The position numbers and the translations under genes are program-made. Source: Gammaproteobacteria bacterium 28-57-27 (GTDB lineage Bacteria; Pseudomonadota; Gammaproteobacteria; Halothiobacillales; Halothiobacillaceae). From it: DNA of 64,000 nt. Location of the stretch: NCBI GenBank assembly GCA_002281735.1, contig NCGK01000003.1, positions 62,001-126,000 of the forward strand. The letters run 5' to 3'. Of this stretch, positions 17,121-26,400 are shown piece after piece. Under the pieces are notes generated by a model, which was not told the DNA's origin, made no database searches, and was given only the letters and a program-made list of their open reading frames with translations. Every line of letters begins with the position of its first letter. Positions within the stretch are counted from its first letter, which is position 1.

Positions 17121-17968
17121 TGTTTTTTTTATTTCTCTACTTGTTAATTCCTGTTTGCGCCACGTTTGCCGGGTTCATCGTGTGGGCAATCAATCGCGGG
17201 CAGTCATTGGATGATGGCACCCTAATTCGGGATTTCTTGATCATATTGGCGATAAGCCTATTGCTTGTTGGGGGCGCGGGCACGACGGACACCGTGCGCC
17301 TGTACCTTGATCCACAATTTCGACTGCAAACCGAGATGGATGCACATCCCGTCTATTCCACCATCAAACGTGTGTCGCCTGATGACCATACAAAACTGGA
17401 TACATTTCTGGCTGTACAGATGTCGCATGGAGACACCTTGGCGGAAGCTTTTTTGCAAGCACGCCCGTTGCTGACCCAATTAACCAACCAGCGCTCCGGC
17501 TGGGCCGATCAAAAAACAAAATTAGCATGGGGGCGGGTGAGCGTCGACTCGCTCAAGGAGCTTCAGGCTATCGACCCCATGCTGTGTTACCGCACACTCT
17601 CAACGCAACCGCCGAGCCAACAAGAACTCGCCCACGCCTTCAGCGCCGACAATACAACGGCTTTTCAGCAGGCCGTCGTCAAGGTTTATGAATCGTCTGT
17701 GCTTGGTATAAGCAACAAACGTTCACCCGACGACGAAGCGCCCGTGGAGTTTAATGCCGCTGCACGCGAGTTTTACGCCATCCGAGAGGCCGTTGCCCAG
17801 CGATATGGCAAGCCCGTCGCAGAACTGGCGACCAATAAAAAGGCATTTCCAGCCACGCCGACCCAGCCGCCTGAAAAAATGTGCGCCGCAAGGATATTTC
17901 AGCTTGAAGCCATGTTAGAGCGGCCACAAGCCATGGCGGCCAGATTGATTGACAGCCTATTGCGTTGA
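17117..17968 (+). CDS. Hypothetical membrane-anchored protein coupled to the zinc-ribbon protein
   Basis: 283 residues, not recognised. Two N-terminal hydrophobic helices (residues 2-25 and about 39-55) anchor a largely soluble, Ala/Gln-rich helical domain of about 220 residues. Two conserved-looking cysteines (PMLCYR, EKMCAAR) lie in the soluble part and may form a disulfide if it faces the periplasm. Start codon overlaps the upstream stop. Function unknown; the coupling suggests a two-component membrane assembly. Confidence 0.7.
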   Translation: MMFFLFLYLLIPVCATFAGFIVWAINRGQSLDDGTLIRDFLIILAISLLLVGGAGTTDTVRLYLDPQFRLQTEMDAHPVYSTIKRVSPDDHTKLDTFLAVQMSHGDTLAEAFLQARPLLTQLTNQRSGWADQKTKLAWGRVSVDSLKELQAIDPMLCYRTLSTQPPSQQELAHAFSADNTTAFQQAVVKVYESSVLGISNKRSPDDEAPVEFNAAAREFYAIREAVAQRYGKPVAELATNKKAFPATPTQPPEKMCAARIFQLEAMLERPQAMAARLIDSLLR

Positions 17969-17995
17969 CAAGATTTGGCTGCGACTGTGCCGTTA

Positions 17996-18152
17996 GGGAA
18001 ACGCTGATTTATTCAGTGTTTCCCGCTTGGGGCAGGATGCCCCAACATGAACAAGGACGTAAGTCTTTGATTCATGTGAGCCATCGCGGACATGTGCCGC
18101 GATGAGCGAGCTGATTTATTCCATGGATGGAATAAATCAGCATCTACTTAGG
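17996..18152. repeat. Five-hairpin dispersed repeat, copy 1
   Basis: Successive hairpins: H1 17996-18024 (GGGAAACGCTGA / TCAGTGTTTCCC), H2 GGGGCAGGATGCCCC, H3 near 18046-18076 with a GGAC-GTAA-GTC tip, H4 CATCGCGG / CCGCGATG, H5 18111-18140 (CTGATTTATTCC-ATGGAT-GGAATAAATCAG). A diverged second copy with the same order lies at 40368-40522. It lies between the convergent hypothetical pair and pal. Confidence 0.75.
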
Positions 18153-18180
18153 TGAACAGGTTCTGAGACGGACATAAATA

Positions 18181-18201
18181 AAGCCCGCATGATGCGGGCT
18201 T
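18181..18201 (-). terminator. Hairpin terminator of pal
   Basis: AAGCCCGCAT/GATGCGGGCTT forms a near-perfect stem, followed on the minus strand by TTATTTATG. It is 40 bp beyond the pal stop. The T-tract is broken, so termination may be moderate. Confidence 0.65.
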
Positions 18202-18241
18202 AAAATGATGGCGAGGCGGTGAGGCCTCGCGTATGCGGCAA

Positions 18242-18748
18242 TTAACGCTTGCCGTAGACCATTTCGGCGCGGCGCTCTTGGCCGTAGCAGGCTTCATCGG
18301 CACTGCTGCATGATGGCTTTTCTTCACCGTAGCTAACGATAGAGATCTGCGCGCTGTTTGCGCCTTGCAGAATGAGTGCATCACGCACTGCCATGGCGCG
18401 CTTTTCGCCTAGGGCGATGTTGTACTCGGCACTGCCGCGTGGGTCGGTGAAACCTTCGATGGTGACTTGACGCTGGGCGTTGGTGCCAAGGAAGGTGGCG
18501 TTTTCGGTGATGACTGGGCGGTATTGCTGGCTGACGACATAGCTATCGTAGTCAAAATACACGGTGGAGTTGATTTGTGAAGGCTTGCCCGCGTAGAGCT
18601 TGCTTTCGTCGTAGTCGGAACCGCTCAGGCCGCTGGTGCCGGCTCCTGCGCCAGTACTCGCGCCTGCGGTGCCTTCTTCGGGGGTGGAGCTACACGCGGC
18701 AAGGCCGAGCATGGCGAGGATAAGAGCAGAAGTTTTGAGCATGCGCAT
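18242..18748 (-). CDS. pal: Pal, peptidoglycan-associated lipoprotein
   Basis: 168-residue outer-membrane lipoprotein of the Tol-Pal system linking outer membrane and peptidoglycan during division. Lipobox LAAC with lipidated C19, a Gly/Ser/Thr linker, then an OmpA-like domain (VYFDYDSYVV, IEGFTDPRGSAEYNIALGEKRA, SYGEEKP, RRAEMVY). Two cysteines near the end (PSCSSADEACYG) may form a disulfide. Unusually, no tolQRAB or cpoB genes flank it; it stands alone, divergent from ftsK. Confidence 0.9.
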   Translation of the reverse strand: MRMLKTSALILAMLGLAACSSTPEEGTAGASTGAGAGTSGLSGSDYDESKLYAGKPSQINSTVYFDYDSYVVSQQYRPVITENATFLGTNAQRQVTIEGFTDPRGSAEYNIALGEKRAMAVRDALILQGANSAQISIVSYGEEKPSCSSADEACYGQERRAEMVYGKR

Positions 18749-19019
18749 GGATTGAATCCCTTAAGCTGAAGTTAAAAAGCGTGCCTGAAGGCAGTTGGGG
18801 AATGATTTTATAGGAGTATCGGTATTTTTGGGAATGCCGATGTGGTTTTTCTAGCCTATTCCGTGCCAATTTTCATAAACTTAGGACACGAGGGCGGTTG
18901 AGGTGCAGGCCGCTGAGGGTAAGTTCGTGCGAGAATGCGCACGTTTGTGACCCTTCTGGTCGGGCTTTTCTGGCTGGACTCTTCCGGGCGAGGGTTGTTT
19001 GTATGATGAAATTTGCGTA

Positions 19020-21557
19020 ATGAATATGGTCAATGTGTTGAACGATAAAAAGCAGGCAGTCAAACTCCGGGAACAGCAGCGTGGCAAGCATCGTGCTGCG
19101 GTGTTGACGCTGCACATCGGGCGTTTTTTGCGTGAGTCGGTGTTGTATATCGCGACGTTTATCGGGGTGTATCTGCTGTTTGTGCTGCTTTCATTCGATG
19201 TGCGTGATCCGGGTTGGTCGCAGGCGAATAATGCCAAGCAGATTTTTAATGTGGGTGGTCTGCCCGGTGCGTGGATTGCCGATATTTTGATTTATCTGAG
19301 CGGCTACGCAGCGTATGTGTTGCCGTTCGGGGTGTTGATGATGGGCTGGTTGGTGCGCGGTGGGGTAGGGCGCACCCGCCTTTTTTCAAAAACCTGGCTG
19401 GCACTGCGTTTACTGGGGTTTGTGTTTGCCTGGTTGGCGCTCGCGGCGCTGTTTTTTTTACACCATCACACCGGGCAGGATGCCTTGAGCATGGGCAGTG
19501 GCGGCGTCTTGGGGCAGATGGTGGCGTTGTCGCTTACGCCCTGGATTGGGGTGGTGGGCGCGACGACCATTTTCCTGCCCATTGCGGTATTGGGCGTGAC
19601 CTTGTTCAGCGGTTTTTCATGGGTGGGCTTGTTTGATGTGATTGGCGATCGTCTGTTTGCGCTGCTCGGCTGGATGAGCGGGCGACGCGGCGAGCACGTG
19701 GAGCAGGATGTTGATTATGTTGAGCCGCAGGAGCTGGGTCAGGATGCGGATTTGGCGGATAACGCGGGGCAGGGGGATAGCGATTACGCACCTTTGACCC
19801 GTTATGACGACGATCCGCCGTGGGCGACGGTCTCTCATCCGCATGAAGACGAATATGAAGATGAGCATAAGGATGATGGCGCGGTACTGGAAGATGACGA
19901 GGAGGCTGAGCCGGAGAGGTCTATCGCACCCGCGCCGATTGCCAAGCCTGTTGTCCCCGCGCCTCTAGTCGCGCCCCCTCAGCCTGTCCCGGCTCCAGTT
20001 TCGGTACGTCCCGCACCGCGTGTTGGGCAAACATTTGGCCGCTCGGCGGCGCAAAGCGTGCCGCGTCTGCCTGATATTTCCTTGCTTGATCCGCCGCGGG
20101 TGCGTGTTGGCGGCTATTCCGCCGAAACCTTGCATTCCATGTCGCGCCTGATTGAAGAGCGTTTGCAGGAATACGGTGTGCAGGCACGGGTGGTGGTGGC
20201 GCAGCCGGGGCCGGTGATTACACGCTTTGAGCTGGATTTGGCGCCTGGGGTCAAGGTGAGCCAGATCACCAATCTGGCCAAGGATCTGGCGCGCAGTTTG
20301 GCGATGATTAGCGTGCGTGTGGTGGAGGTTATTCCAGGTAAATCAACGGTTGGACTTGAAGTTCCTAATGTTCAACGTGAAGTGATCGCCTTCTCGGAAA
20401 TGATCGGCTCGAAAATTTATCAGGAGGCGACTTCGCCCGTGACGCTGGTGCTGGGCAAGGATATTGCCGGGCAGCCGGTGGTGGCTGATCTGGCGCGGAT
20501 GCCGCATTTGCTGGTGGCGGGTACCACCGGTTCGGGCAAGTCGGTGGGCGTGAACGCCATGCTGATGTCGATGTTGTTCAAGTCCAGCGCCGATGAGGTG
20601 CGCTTGATTTTGATTGACCCGAAGATGCTGGAACTGTCGATTTACGAGGGCATTCCGCATCTGCTCGCGCCGGTGGTCACCGACATGAAGGAGGCGGCGA
20701 ATGCCTTGCGCTGGGCGGTGGGTGAGATGGAGCGGCGCTATAAACTCATGTCAGCGTTGGGTGTGCGCAACCTTGCGGGCATGAACAAGAAAGTGCGGGA
20801 TGCACGGGACGGCGGCGAGCCAATCCGTGATCCGCTTTACAACCATGCTGAGGCGCTGGATCCGGATTTGCCTGCGCCAGAGTTGGAGCCCTTGCCGTAT
20901 ATCGTGATCGTGATCGACGAATTTGCCGACATGATTATGGTGGTGGGCAAAAAGGTCGAAGAGTTGATTGCGCGCATTGCACAAAAGGCGCGTGCGGCGG
21001 GGATTCATTTGATTGTGGCTACGCAGCGGCCTTCGGTGGATGTGATTACCGGCTTGATTAAAGCCAATATTCCGACCCGTATTGCCTTCCAGGTGTCGAG
21101 CAAGATCGACTCGCGCACCATTCTGGATCAGATGGGTGCCGAGGCGCTGCTGGGGCATGGCGATATGCTGTATCTCGCGCCGGGTACGGGGCTGCCGGTG
21201 CGTGTGCACGGGGCGTTTGTGTCCGATCAGGAGGTGCATCATGTGGTCGAAATGCTTAAGGCCTCCGGCGAGCCGCGCTATATCGAAGGTTTGCTCGAAG
21301 AACAGTCGGTCACGTTGCCGGGTGAAAAACCTGCGGCGGGTGAGGGCGGCGGCGAGGCCGATGCACTCTACGATCAGGCCGTGGCCGTGGTATTGGAATC
21401 ACGCAAAGCGTCGATTTCCTATGTGCAGCGTCGCTTGAAAATCGGCTACAACCGTTCGGCGCGTTTGATGGAAGAGATGGAAGCGGCGGGCGTGGTAGGG
21501 TCGATTCAGGCCAATGGGCAGCGCGAGGTTTTGGCACCGTCGCCGCAGTGTGATTGA
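19020..21557 (+). CDS. ftsK: FtsK, septal DNA translocase
   Basis: Pumps chromosome dimers at the division septum and activates XerCD. About 845 residues from ATG 19020 (a TTG at 18999 is an alternative). N-terminal domain with four membrane helices (about residues 40-200), an acidic then Pro-rich linker (about 220-340), and a RecA-like motor with Walker [13 protein letters not shown] (near 500) and Walker [10 protein letters not shown] (near 630). The C-terminal winged-helix gamma domain ([23 protein letters not shown]) reads KOPS sequences. Length fits short-linker FtsK proteins. Confidence 0.97.
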   Translation: MNMVNVLNDKKQAVKLREQQRGKHRAAVLTLHIGRFLRESVLYIATFIGVYLLFVLLSFDVRDPGWSQANNAKQIFNVGGLPGAWIADILIYLSGYAAYVLPFGVLMMGWLVRGGVGRTRLFSKTWLALRLLGFVFAWLALAALFFLHHHTGQDALSMGSGGVLGQMVALSLTPWIGVVGATTIFLPIAVLGVTLFSGFSWVGLFDVIGDRLFALLGWMSGRRGEHVEQDVDYVEPQELGQDADLADNAGQGDSDYAPLTRYDDDPPWATVSHPHEDEYEDEHKDDGAVLEDDEEAEPERSIAPAPIAKPVVPAPLVAPPQPVPAPVSVRPAPRVGQTFGRSAAQSVPRLPDISLLDPPRVRVGGYSAETLHSMSRLIEERLQEYGVQARVVVAQPGPVITRFELDLAPGVKVSQITNLAKDLARSLAMISVRVVEVIPGKSTVGLEVPNVQREVIAFSEMIGSKIYQEATSPVTLVLGKDIAGQPVVADLARMPHLLVAGTTGSGKSVGVNAMLMSMLFKSSADEVRLILIDPKMLELSIYEGIPHLLAPVVTDMKEAANALRWAVGEMERRYKLMSALGVRNLAGMNKKVRDARDGGEPIRDPLYNHAEALDPDLPAPELEPLPYIVIVIDEFADMIMVVGKKVEELIARIAQKARAAGIHLIVATQRPSVDVITGLIKANIPTRIAFQVSSKIDSRTILDQMGAEALLGHGDMLYLAPGTGLPVRVHGAFVSDQEVHHVVEMLKASGEPRYIEGLLEEQSVTLPGEKPAAGEGGGEADALYDQAVAVVLESRKASISYVQRRLKIGYNRSARLMEEMEAAGVVGSIQANGQREVLAPSPQCD

Positions 21558-21559
21558 GC

Positions 21560-21726
21560 TAGCAGCCTGTCGGATTTTAGGAATCGAAGCGAAAATCTGG
21601 CTGGGCGAGGGCAGATTTCGACGATTTTTTTGGCAATAGCGGGGACTATTGGCCAAAAAATCGGTGAGATATGCACCGTCCAGACGGATTTGCAGCCGAT
21701 TTCCCTAAAGTCCGACAGGCTGCTAA
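21560..21726. mobile_element. MITE-like element with 14-15 bp terminal inverted repeats
   Basis: Ends TAGCAGCCTGTCGGA (21560) and TCCGACAGGCTGCTA (to 21725) are exact complements, and similarity continues inward (TTTAGG.AATCG on both sides). A second inner hairpin TTTTTTGGCAATAG / CTATTGGCCAAAAAA surrounds CGGGGA. At 166 bp with no coding capacity it looks like a miniature inverted-repeat element, or a strong terminator hairpin for ftsK derived from one. It lies 2 bp after the ftsK stop. Confidence 0.65.
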
Positions 21727-21790
21727 CTTTGAACTTCATCGGGCGTTGTCCGCCCAAACCCCAAGTAACTTTTTAATGGATACCGATTGA

Positions 21791-22420
21791 ATGCGTTTTT
21801 TGCAATTTTTGAGTCTGTTGGCAGCGATGATCGTTTTACCCTTGAGCGCACAGGCAGGGCAGGGTTTGGATGGTTTGGACAGTTTTCTGAAAAACATGAA
21901 GACCCTGCAAGGTGAGTTTGTGCAGATCCAGTTCAATGCCGACCGGCGCGAAACGCAGCGTGCCAGCGGCACCCTGGAAATGTCGCGTCCCGGCAAGTTT
22001 CGTTGGGTTTATGCCCAGCCGTATCACCAAGAGCTGGTTGCGGATGGGGAATCGCTGTGGATTTACGATCAGGATTTGGAGCAGGTGACGCAAAAGCCAT
22101 TGCTGCAAGCCACCGCGCAAGCGCCAATTATGCTTCTTCTGGAAAAGAAGTCCTTGGATAAAGATTATTTACTCACCGATTTGGGTAGCGATCAGGGGCT
22201 GGATTGGGTCGGCTTGAAACCGCGCAAGGACGAGGCGGATGTGCGCGAAGTCAAGCTGGCCTTCGAGAAAAAGATGCTGGCGCGGATGCAACTCACGGAT
22301 GCTTTTGGTCAGATCACGCTGATTGAATTCAAGGAAATGAAGCTGAATCCCAAGCTGCCCGAGAATGCCTTCGCGTTTGTACCGCCCGCCGGTGTGGATG
22401 TGGTGCGTGCAGCGCAGTAG
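21791..22420 (+). CDS. lolA: LolA, outer-membrane lipoprotein carrier
   Basis: 209-residue periplasmic chaperone that ferries lipoproteins from LolCDE to LolB. A signal peptide (MRFLQFLSLLAAMIVLPLSAQA) is followed by typical LolA segments: LQGEFVQIQFNADRRE, SGTLEMSRPGKFRWVY and GESLWIYDQDLEQVT. Position between ftsK and rarA is the standard gammaproteobacterial order. Confidence 0.96.
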   Translation: MRFLQFLSLLAAMIVLPLSAQAGQGLDGLDSFLKNMKTLQGEFVQIQFNADRRETQRASGTLEMSRPGKFRWVYAQPYHQELVADGESLWIYDQDLEQVTQKPLLQATAQAPIMLLLEKKSLDKDYLLTDLGSDQGLDWVGLKPRKDEADVREVKLAFEKKMLARMQLTDAFGQITLIEFKEMKLNPKLPENAFAFVPPAGVDVVRAAQ

Positions 22421-22428
22421 CCTCTGAT

Positions 22429-23763
22429 ATGACAGACCTTTTTATGTCGTCCACACAACCTTGGCAGCCGTTGGCGGATCGTATGCGCCCGGCTTCGCTG
22501 GGCGAGGTGGTCGGACAGCCACAGCTTATGGATGAAGGGCGGCCTTTGCGCCGAGCCTTGGATGCCCGACATTTGCATTCCATGCTGTTCTGGGGGCCGC
22601 CCGGCACGGGCAAAACCACGCTGGCGCGCTTGATGGCCGAGGCGTTTGGTGCGCGCTATCTCACGCTTTCAGCCGTGTTGGCGGGGGTGAAAGAGGTGCG
22701 CGAGGCGGTGGAGCAGGCGCGTCAGTTTTCCGCCGAAGCCGGAAAGCCTACCCTGCTATTCGTGGATGAGGTGCATCGCTTCAACAAGGCGCAGCAGGAT
22801 GCGTTTTTGCCGCATATCGAATCCGGCACGCTGGCGCTGGTGGGCGCGACCACGGAGAATCCTTCCTTTGCGCTGAATAATGCGTTGCTCTCGCGTTTGC
22901 GTACCTATGTGCTCAAGCCACTGGATGCCGAGGCCTTGGCCATTCTGTTGCGCCGCGCCTTGCTGGATGCCGAGCGAGGCCTGGGCGCGCTGCATATTCA
23001 GGCGGATGACGCGGTGCTGTTGCGTTTGGGGCAGGCGGCGGACGGCGATGCACGACGTGCGTTGAATATGCTGGAAATGGCGGCGGATTTTGCCCGTGAT
23101 GGAGTTATTGACGCGGCGGCGCTGGCGCAGGTGGCTGAGCAGGCACCGCGCCGTTTCGATCACGGTGGCGATGTGTTTTATGACCAGATTTCGGTGCTGC
23201 ATAAAGCCCTGCGTGGTTCCGACCCGGATGCCGCGCTGTACTGGCTGGCGCGTATGCTGGATGGCGGCGCTGACCCGGAATACATCGCCCGTCGTTTGGT
23301 GCGTGTGGCCACGGAGGATATTGGTAACGCCGATCCGCGCGCCTTGAGTCTGACGCTGGAGGCGTGGCAGGCGTATCAGCGCCTGGGTTCACCCGAAGGT
23401 GAGCTGGCTTTGGCGCAGGCCACGGCTTATCTGGCGCTCGCACCGAAAAGCAATGCGGTGTACATGGCGTTTAAAGCGGTGATGAAGGAGGCGCGTGAGC
23501 GCGGTAGCCTGGAGGTGCCGATGCACCTACGCAATGCGCCGACCAAGTTGATGAAACAGCTCGATTATGGCAAGGGTTACCGCTACGCTCACGATGAACC
23601 AGATGCGTTTGCTGCGGGAGAAACGTACTTGCCGGATGCGCTGATCGGGCGGCAATGGTATCAGCCGGTGGCGCGCGGCTTTGAGATTAAACTGAAAGAA
23701 AAACTCGATCACCTGCGTGAGCAGAATGCGCAGATGGGTGCGAAAAAACGGGAGGAAACATGA
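22429..23763 (+). CDS. rarA: RarA (MgsA), replication-associated recombination AAA+ ATPase
   Basis: 444-residue clamp-loader-like ATPase acting at stalled forks. Walker A GPPGTGKTT (about 55-63), Walker B LLFVDEVHRFNK, sensor GATTENPSFALNNALLSR, and the C-terminal tetramerisation segment with YGKGYRYAHDEPDAFAAGETYLPD. Starts 8 bp after lolA and overlaps the cytochrome gene. Confidence 0.96.
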   Translation: MTDLFMSSTQPWQPLADRMRPASLGEVVGQPQLMDEGRPLRRALDARHLHSMLFWGPPGTGKTTLARLMAEAFGARYLTLSAVLAGVKEVREAVEQARQFSAEAGKPTLLFVDEVHRFNKAQQDAFLPHIESGTLALVGATTENPSFALNNALLSRLRTYVLKPLDAEALAILLRRALLDAERGLGALHIQADDAVLLRLGQAADGDARRALNMLEMAADFARDGVIDAAALAQVAEQAPRRFDHGGDVFYDQISVLHKALRGSDPDAALYWLARMLDGGADPEYIARRLVRVATEDIGNADPRALSLTLEAWQAYQRLGSPEGELALAQATAYLALAPKSNAVYMAFKAVMKEARERGSLEVPMHLRNAPTKLMKQLDYGKGYRYAHDEPDAFAAGETYLPDALIGRQWYQPVARGFEIKLKEKLDHLREQNAQMGAKKREET

Positions 23764-24194
23764 TGAAAACGTTCAAGGCTTTGGGTGTGTTGTTGTGTGT
23801 GTTGCCGATGCTGGCGTGGGCGGAGGGCGAAAAACCCCCTGAACGCGAGGTGATGAAGCTTACATCCGAGCATGAGGCGCATGTGCGTTATGAAATGCGC
23901 GGTTTCCTCGTTTCCCTGCAGGGTATTAACGAGGCACTGGCGAAACAGGATTTCGAGGCCGTGGCGCGTTATGCACGCCAATCCGGCGCGGCGGCGCCGC
24001 AAGCCGCACCGCGTGGTCTGGGCAAGGCGCTGCCGCCGCGTTTTCGTGAGATGGGCAGCACCACCCACGCCGCCTTCGATCAGTTGGCGGTAGATGCGGC
24101 GACCATGGGCGATACGCGCGTGGTGTTGGAGCAGGTTTCCGGCATTATGAAAAACTGTATTCAATGTCATGCCGCGTACCGATTTGGAAAGTAA
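23763..24194 (+). CDS. Cytochrome c'-like (class II) periplasmic c-type cytochrome
   Basis: About 143 residues. Signal peptide (KTFKALGVLLCVLPMLAWA), helical body and a single haem motif CIQCH close to the C-terminus, which is the class II four-helix-bundle cytochrome c arrangement. Two consecutive ATGs (23760, 23763) overlap the rarA stop; the second has better spacing from GGAGG. No partner is apparent nearby. It may bind NO or O2 or shuttle electrons; the specific role is unknown. Confidence 0.82.
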   Translation: MKTFKALGVLLCVLPMLAWAEGEKPPEREVMKLTSEHEAHVRYEMRGFLVSLQGINEALAKQDFEAVARYARQSGAAAPQAAPRGLGKALPPRFREMGSTTHAAFDQLAVDAATMGDTRVVLEQVSGIMKNCIQCHAAYRFGK

Positions 24195-24200
24195 ATTCAC

Positions 24201-24596
24201 ATGATGGCAAGCATGAGCCCGGTATTTTGGCTGGCCTTGGGTTTGGCGGGCGCTGTGGGTGCGACGGCGCGTTTTTCTTTGAATTACTGGATGATGCAGT
24301 GGTTCGGGCGCGATTTCCCTTGGGGTATTTTCAGTATCAATATCCTCGGCTCATTTCTGATGGGTTTTCTGGGAATTTTGCTGATGAGCAAGCTGCATTG
24401 GCCGGAGCCGTGGCGAATCGTGGTCTTGACCGGTTTCTTGGGTGCTTTCACCACCTTTTCGGCGTTTAGTATTGATGCGCTCACACTGATTGAACGCGCG
24501 GACTGGTTACGCGCCTTTTTCTATATTGTCGGCAGCGTGGCCTTCGCCTTGCTTGCGGCACGGGGCGGCATGTTGCTGGCCGAGCGCATGATTTGA
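24201..24596 (+). CDS. crcB: Fluoride channel CrcB/FluC
   Basis: 131-residue dual-topology membrane protein exporting fluoride. Four hydrophobic helices; family motifs GAVGATARF, NILGSFLMGF and TGFLGAFTTFSAFS (phenylalanine-box region). It begins 6 bp after the cytochrome gene. No fluoride riboswitch could be placed upstream, since the preceding gene is so close. Confidence 0.95.
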   Translation: MMASMSPVFWLALGLAGAVGATARFSLNYWMMQWFGRDFPWGIFSINILGSFLMGFLGILLMSKLHWPEPWRIVVLTGFLGAFTTFSAFSIDALTLIERADWLRAFFYIVGSVAFALLAARGGMLLAERMI

Positions 24597-24617
24597 TGCG
24601 TTGTGAAATCTGTTTTT

Positions 24618-24688
24618 GCCACAGAGGACACAGAGATCACAGAGAAAACCCGCGATCAAAACTCTGTGACCTCTGTGTTCTCTGTGGC
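24618..24688. repeat. Long inverted repeat of CACAGAG type between crcB and queG
   Basis: Arms 24618-24644 and 24662-24688 (27 bp, two mismatches) are built from CCACAGAG-like subrepeats. It may terminate crcB transcription. The right arm ends 8 bp before the queG ATG, leaving no room for a classical ribosome site. Confidence 0.75.
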
Positions 24689-24696
24689 TAATTTTC

Positions 24697-25758
24697 ATGG
24701 ATAAAACCGCGCTCGTTGCCAAGATCAAGGCTTGGGGACGTGAGTTGGGCTTTCAGCAGGTCGGTATCGCCTCACCGGATTTAAGCCGTTTTGAAGCCGG
24801 GTTTGTGCGCTGGCTGGATGCGGGAATGCACGGCGAGATGGATTACATGGCGCGGCACGGTCTCAAGCGCTTGCGCCCGGCGGAGTTGCAGCCCGGCACG
24901 CGCTCTGTGATTAGTGTGCGTATGGATTACATGCCGGAGGGCTTGGCTCATGCGCCGCAGGTGCTGCAAGACGGGCGCAAGGCTTACATCAGTCGTTATG
25001 CGCTGGGGCGCGATTATCACAAGCTGCTGCGCGCGCGTTTGCAAAAACTGGCGGAGCGAATTGAAGCGGAGATTGGCGCCTTCGGGCATCGGGTGTTTGT
25101 GGATAGCGCGCCGGTGTATGAGACCGGGCTGGCAGAAAACGCGGGTTTGGGTTGGAAGGGCAAGCACTCGCTGGTTTTGAGTCGCGGCGCGGGGTCGTGG
25201 TTTTTTTTGGGCGAGTTGTTGGTTGAGTTGGATCTGCCGCTGGATGCGCCGACCGAGCAAGGTCATTGCGGGCGCTGTACGGCATGTATGGATATTTGCC
25301 CGACCCAGGCGATTGTGGCCGATGGCGTGGTGGATGCGCGCCTGTGCATTTCCTATCTGACCATTGAATATGCGGGCAGCATTCCGCTTGAACTGCGTCC
25401 GTTGATTGGCAACCGAATTTACGGTTGTGATGATTGCCAGTTGATCTGCCCGTGGAACCGCTTTGCCCAAGCGACGGATGAAGCCGATTTCAAACCGCGC
25501 CATGGCCTGGAGGCGGCGGATGTGCTGGATTTATGGGCGTGGACGGAAGGTGAGTTTTTGCATCGTACCGAAGGCTCGGCCATCCGGCGCATCGGCTATG
25601 AGCGCTGGAAACGCAATCTGGCCGTGGCCTTGGGGAATGCGCCGGGGGATGGCGGAATTGTTGAGGTTTTGCAGCGTGACTTGCTGCAGGTCAGCCCATT
25701 GGTTGCTGAGCACATGCTTTGGGCGCTGGAACAACAACGTACACTCAGCCTTGAGTGA
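24697..25758 (+). CDS. queG: QueG, epoxyqueuosine reductase
   Basis: 353-residue cobalamin-dependent enzyme for the last step of queuosine tRNA modification. N-terminal cobalamin-binding part (AENAGLGWKGKHSLVLSR, SWFFLGELL), then two 4Fe-4S clusters from CGRCTACMDICP (about residue 190) and CDDCQLICPWN, and a C-terminal HEAT-like tail. Directly abuts the preceding inverted repeat. Confidence 0.95.
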   Translation: MDKTALVAKIKAWGRELGFQQVGIASPDLSRFEAGFVRWLDAGMHGEMDYMARHGLKRLRPAELQPGTRSVISVRMDYMPEGLAHAPQVLQDGRKAYISRYALGRDYHKLLRARLQKLAERIEAEIGAFGHRVFVDSAPVYETGLAENAGLGWKGKHSLVLSRGAGSWFFLGELLVELDLPLDAPTEQGHCGRCTACMDICPTQAIVADGVVDARLCISYLTIEYAGSIPLELRPLIGNRIYGCDDCQLICPWNRFAQATDEADFKPRHGLEAADVLDLWAWTEGEFLHRTEGSAIRRIGYERWKRNLAVALGNAPGDGGIVEVLQRDLLQVSPLVAEHMLWALEQQRTLSLE

Positions 25759-25778
25759 ATGGATGAACTCAACTAAAC

Positions 25779-25803
25779 TACCAACAAATAATACTTATTG
25801 GTA
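25779..25803. promoter_or_regulatory. Palindromic candidate operator of the parDE pair
   Basis: TACCAA and TTGGTA frame an imperfect palindrome centred near 25791, containing an AATAAT/TTATT core that could overlap a -10 box. It lies 16 bp before the ParD start. ParD proteins autorepress at such palindromes; assignment is inference. Confidence 0.45.
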
Positions 25804-25819
25804 CGGAAGAGGTGCAGCT

Positions 25820-26059
25820 ATGGCCAGAAACACGAGTATCACACTAGGCGAACACTTTGACGGCTTTGTAAGCCAACAGCTTCAATCGGGTCGTTACGGA
25901 ACAGCCAGCGAAGTGATCCGCGCTGGCTTACGACTTTTGGAAGCGAGCGATGTCAAGTTACAAGTTTTGCGCACCTTGCTTGAAGAAGGTGAAAAAAGCG
26001 GCGTAGCCGATTACTCCTATGAAAAGCTTGTTGCTGAACTGGATCGTGAAACAGGCTGA
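25820..26059 (+). CDS. parD: ParD-like antitoxin (ribbon-helix-helix)
   Basis: 79-residue antitoxin. The N-terminal ribbon-helix-helix (NTSITLGEHFDGFVSQQLQSG) and the family motif RYGTASEVIRAGLRLLE are clear. The C-terminal tail would wrap the toxin. ATG at 25820 with AAGAGG upstream. It overlaps parE by one base, giving fixed stoichiometry. Confidence 0.92.
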   Translation: MARNTSITLGEHFDGFVSQQLQSGRYGTASEVIRAGLRLLEASDVKLQVLRTLLEEGEKSGVADYSYEKLVAELDRETG

Positions 26060-26352
26060 TGGCTACTTTTCGCTTAACAAAACAAGCGCAAGCCGATTTG
26101 ATTTCGATTGCACGTTACACGCAAAAAGAGTGGGGCAGTACACAGCGCAACCTGTATTTGAAAGACATGGACACATGCTTTCACGAGTTATCTGTGAACC
26201 CATCCATGGGGAAAGCATGTAACGAAATTCGAGAGGGCTACAGCAAATTTCCGCAAGGCAAACACGTCATTTTCTATAAATCAGTTTCAACGCAAGAAAT
26301 ACTGATTGTTCGCGTTTTGCACCAAAACATGGATTTTGCGTCCAAGTTTTAA
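26059..26352 (+). CDS. parE: ParE-like toxin (RelE/ParE superfamily)
   Basis: 97-residue toxin. N-terminal YRLT-type start (FRLTKQAQADLISIARYTQKEWG), GKACNEIREGY, and a basic C-terminal strand (HVIFYKSVSTQEILIVRVLHQNMDF) match ParE, which poisons DNA gyrase. The frame is intact, so the pair looks functional. Confidence 0.92.
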   Translation: MATFRLTKQAQADLISIARYTQKEWGSTQRNLYLKDMDTCFHELSVNPSMGKACNEIREGYSKFPQGKHVIFYKSVSTQEILIVRVLHQNMDFASKF

Positions 26353-26400
26353 CAGCTTGCCGCACAGGCTTGACGAAGCTGGAAAATGTCACTCCCCAGC

